Positions 63,826 to 64,000 of a DNA stretch of 64,000 bases are shown here, in pieces. The translations under genes were made by a program, and so were the position numbers. The notes under the pieces were generated by a model. That model worked only from the letters and a program-made list of their open reading frames with translations, did not search any database and was not told the origin of the DNA. Origin of the DNA: Niallia alba (lineage in GTDB: Bacteria; Bacillota; Bacilli; Bacillales; Cytobacillaceae); contig NZ_JABBPK010000001.1 of the NCBI RefSeq assembly GCF_012933555.1, forward strand, positions 4,256,001-4,320,000, in the 5' to 3' direction. Position 1 is the first letter of the stretch. Every line of letters starts with the position of its first letter.

Positions 63826-64000
63826 ATGATTTACACTATAACTCTTAATCCGGCAATCGATCGGCTCATAAAAGTAAAAGGAACACTAACAAAAAAACGA
63901 ACGAATCGAGCTCATCAAGTAGAATACGATTTAGGCGGAAAAGGGTTGCACGTCTCCAATGTATTAACAAAATTCAATATGGAAAATAAAGCACTCGGTT
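63826..64000 (+). CDS. PfkB-family 1-phosphofructokinase/tagatose-6-phosphate kinase, N-terminal part (runs off window)
   Basis: ATG 63826 follows AGAGGGTG. The visible 58 residues start MIYTITLNPAIDRLIKV and contain LGGKGLHVSNVL, the signature of 1-phosphofructokinase/LacC kinases (normally GGKGxNVS). It phosphorylates the ketose-phosphate formed from the PTS product, which fits galactitol/tagatose or a related polyol pathway. Same operon as the PTS genes. Confidence 0.88.
   Translation, partial: MIYTITLNPAIDRLIKVKGTLTKKRTNRAHQVEYDLGGKGLHVSNVLTKFNMENKALG

Overview
The window looks like a chromosomal segment of an endospore-forming, low-GC Gram-positive bacterium of the Bacillaceae (a Niallia/Bacillus circulans-like lineage is my guess, not proven). 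The basis is a tricistronic GerA-type germination operon, strong GGAGG ribosome-binding sites with frequent TTG/GTG starts, SAM, guanine and cyclic-di-GMP riboswitches of Bacillus type, an InhA-like M6 protease, KinB-like kinases, and a PRD-regulated PTS at the right edge. No rRNA, tRNA, CRISPR array or recognisable defence locus was seen.

Layout. 1-7.1 kb: edge-truncated RpiR regulator, iron-type alcohol dehydrogenase, beta-hydroxyacid dehydrogenase, cupin, a divergent Fe-S-repair (Ric/ScdA) and Crp/Fnr pair, and a membrane glycosyltransferase. 7.1-12.5 kb: repeat remnant, three regularly spaced palindromes, a PIGGG-repeat protein and a germination-receptor operon in A-C-B order. 12.5-18.4 kb: an 1828-bp insertion sequence (IS) with 8-bp target duplication inside a 69-codon membrane-protein gene; a c-di-GMP-I riboswitch in front of a 62-residue membrane protein; DUF1232; a nucleoside transporter; and an IS4-family element with 9-bp target duplication. 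18.4-22.6 kb: methionine-uptake operon metN-metP-metQ-M20 amidase under an S-box riboswitch. 22.9-27.2 kb: a kdsA-kdsD-kdsC cluster (3-deoxy-octulosonate synthesis, unexpected in a Gram-positive) in which kdsA is split by the second copy of the 1828-bp IS. 27.4-29.7 kb: xpt-pbuX under a guanine riboswitch. 30-41.7 kb: UDG-like protein, PatB-like C-S lyase, a 1502-residue M6 protease with five Ig-like repeats and an LPNTA sorting signal, a divergent BsuPI-domain lipoprotein, a frameshifted PAS kinase, an MFS transporter and small membrane proteins.

41.7-58.5 kb is heavily eroded: a PTS EIIC/6-phospho-alpha-glucosidase deletion fusion, an internally deleted fumarate-reductase-like flavoprotein, a frameshifted GH38 alpha-mannosidase, and kinase and VOC remnants, interleaved with six copies or fragments of a long palindromic repeat (A), two copies of a second repeat (B) and a 52-bp minisatellite. 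Intact genes here include an SDR, a nitroreductase, UDP-glucose dehydrogenase, a KinB-like kinase and a HAD phosphatase. 58.8-64 kb: GNAT acetyltransferase, then a PRD regulator and a galactitol-type EIIA-EIIB-EIIC-PfkB operon with a cre-like site, running off the right edge.

The strongest leads for something new are the c-di-GMP riboswitch with a visible Shine-Dalgarno switch over a 62-residue membrane protein, the palindromic repeat A with compensatory base changes, the nested hairpin inside the 1828-bp IS, the IS-inactivated Kdo-type cluster, and the LPNTA-anchored InhA-like protease facing a BsuPI lipoprotein. All reading was by eye; family names rest on motif recognition, not database searches.
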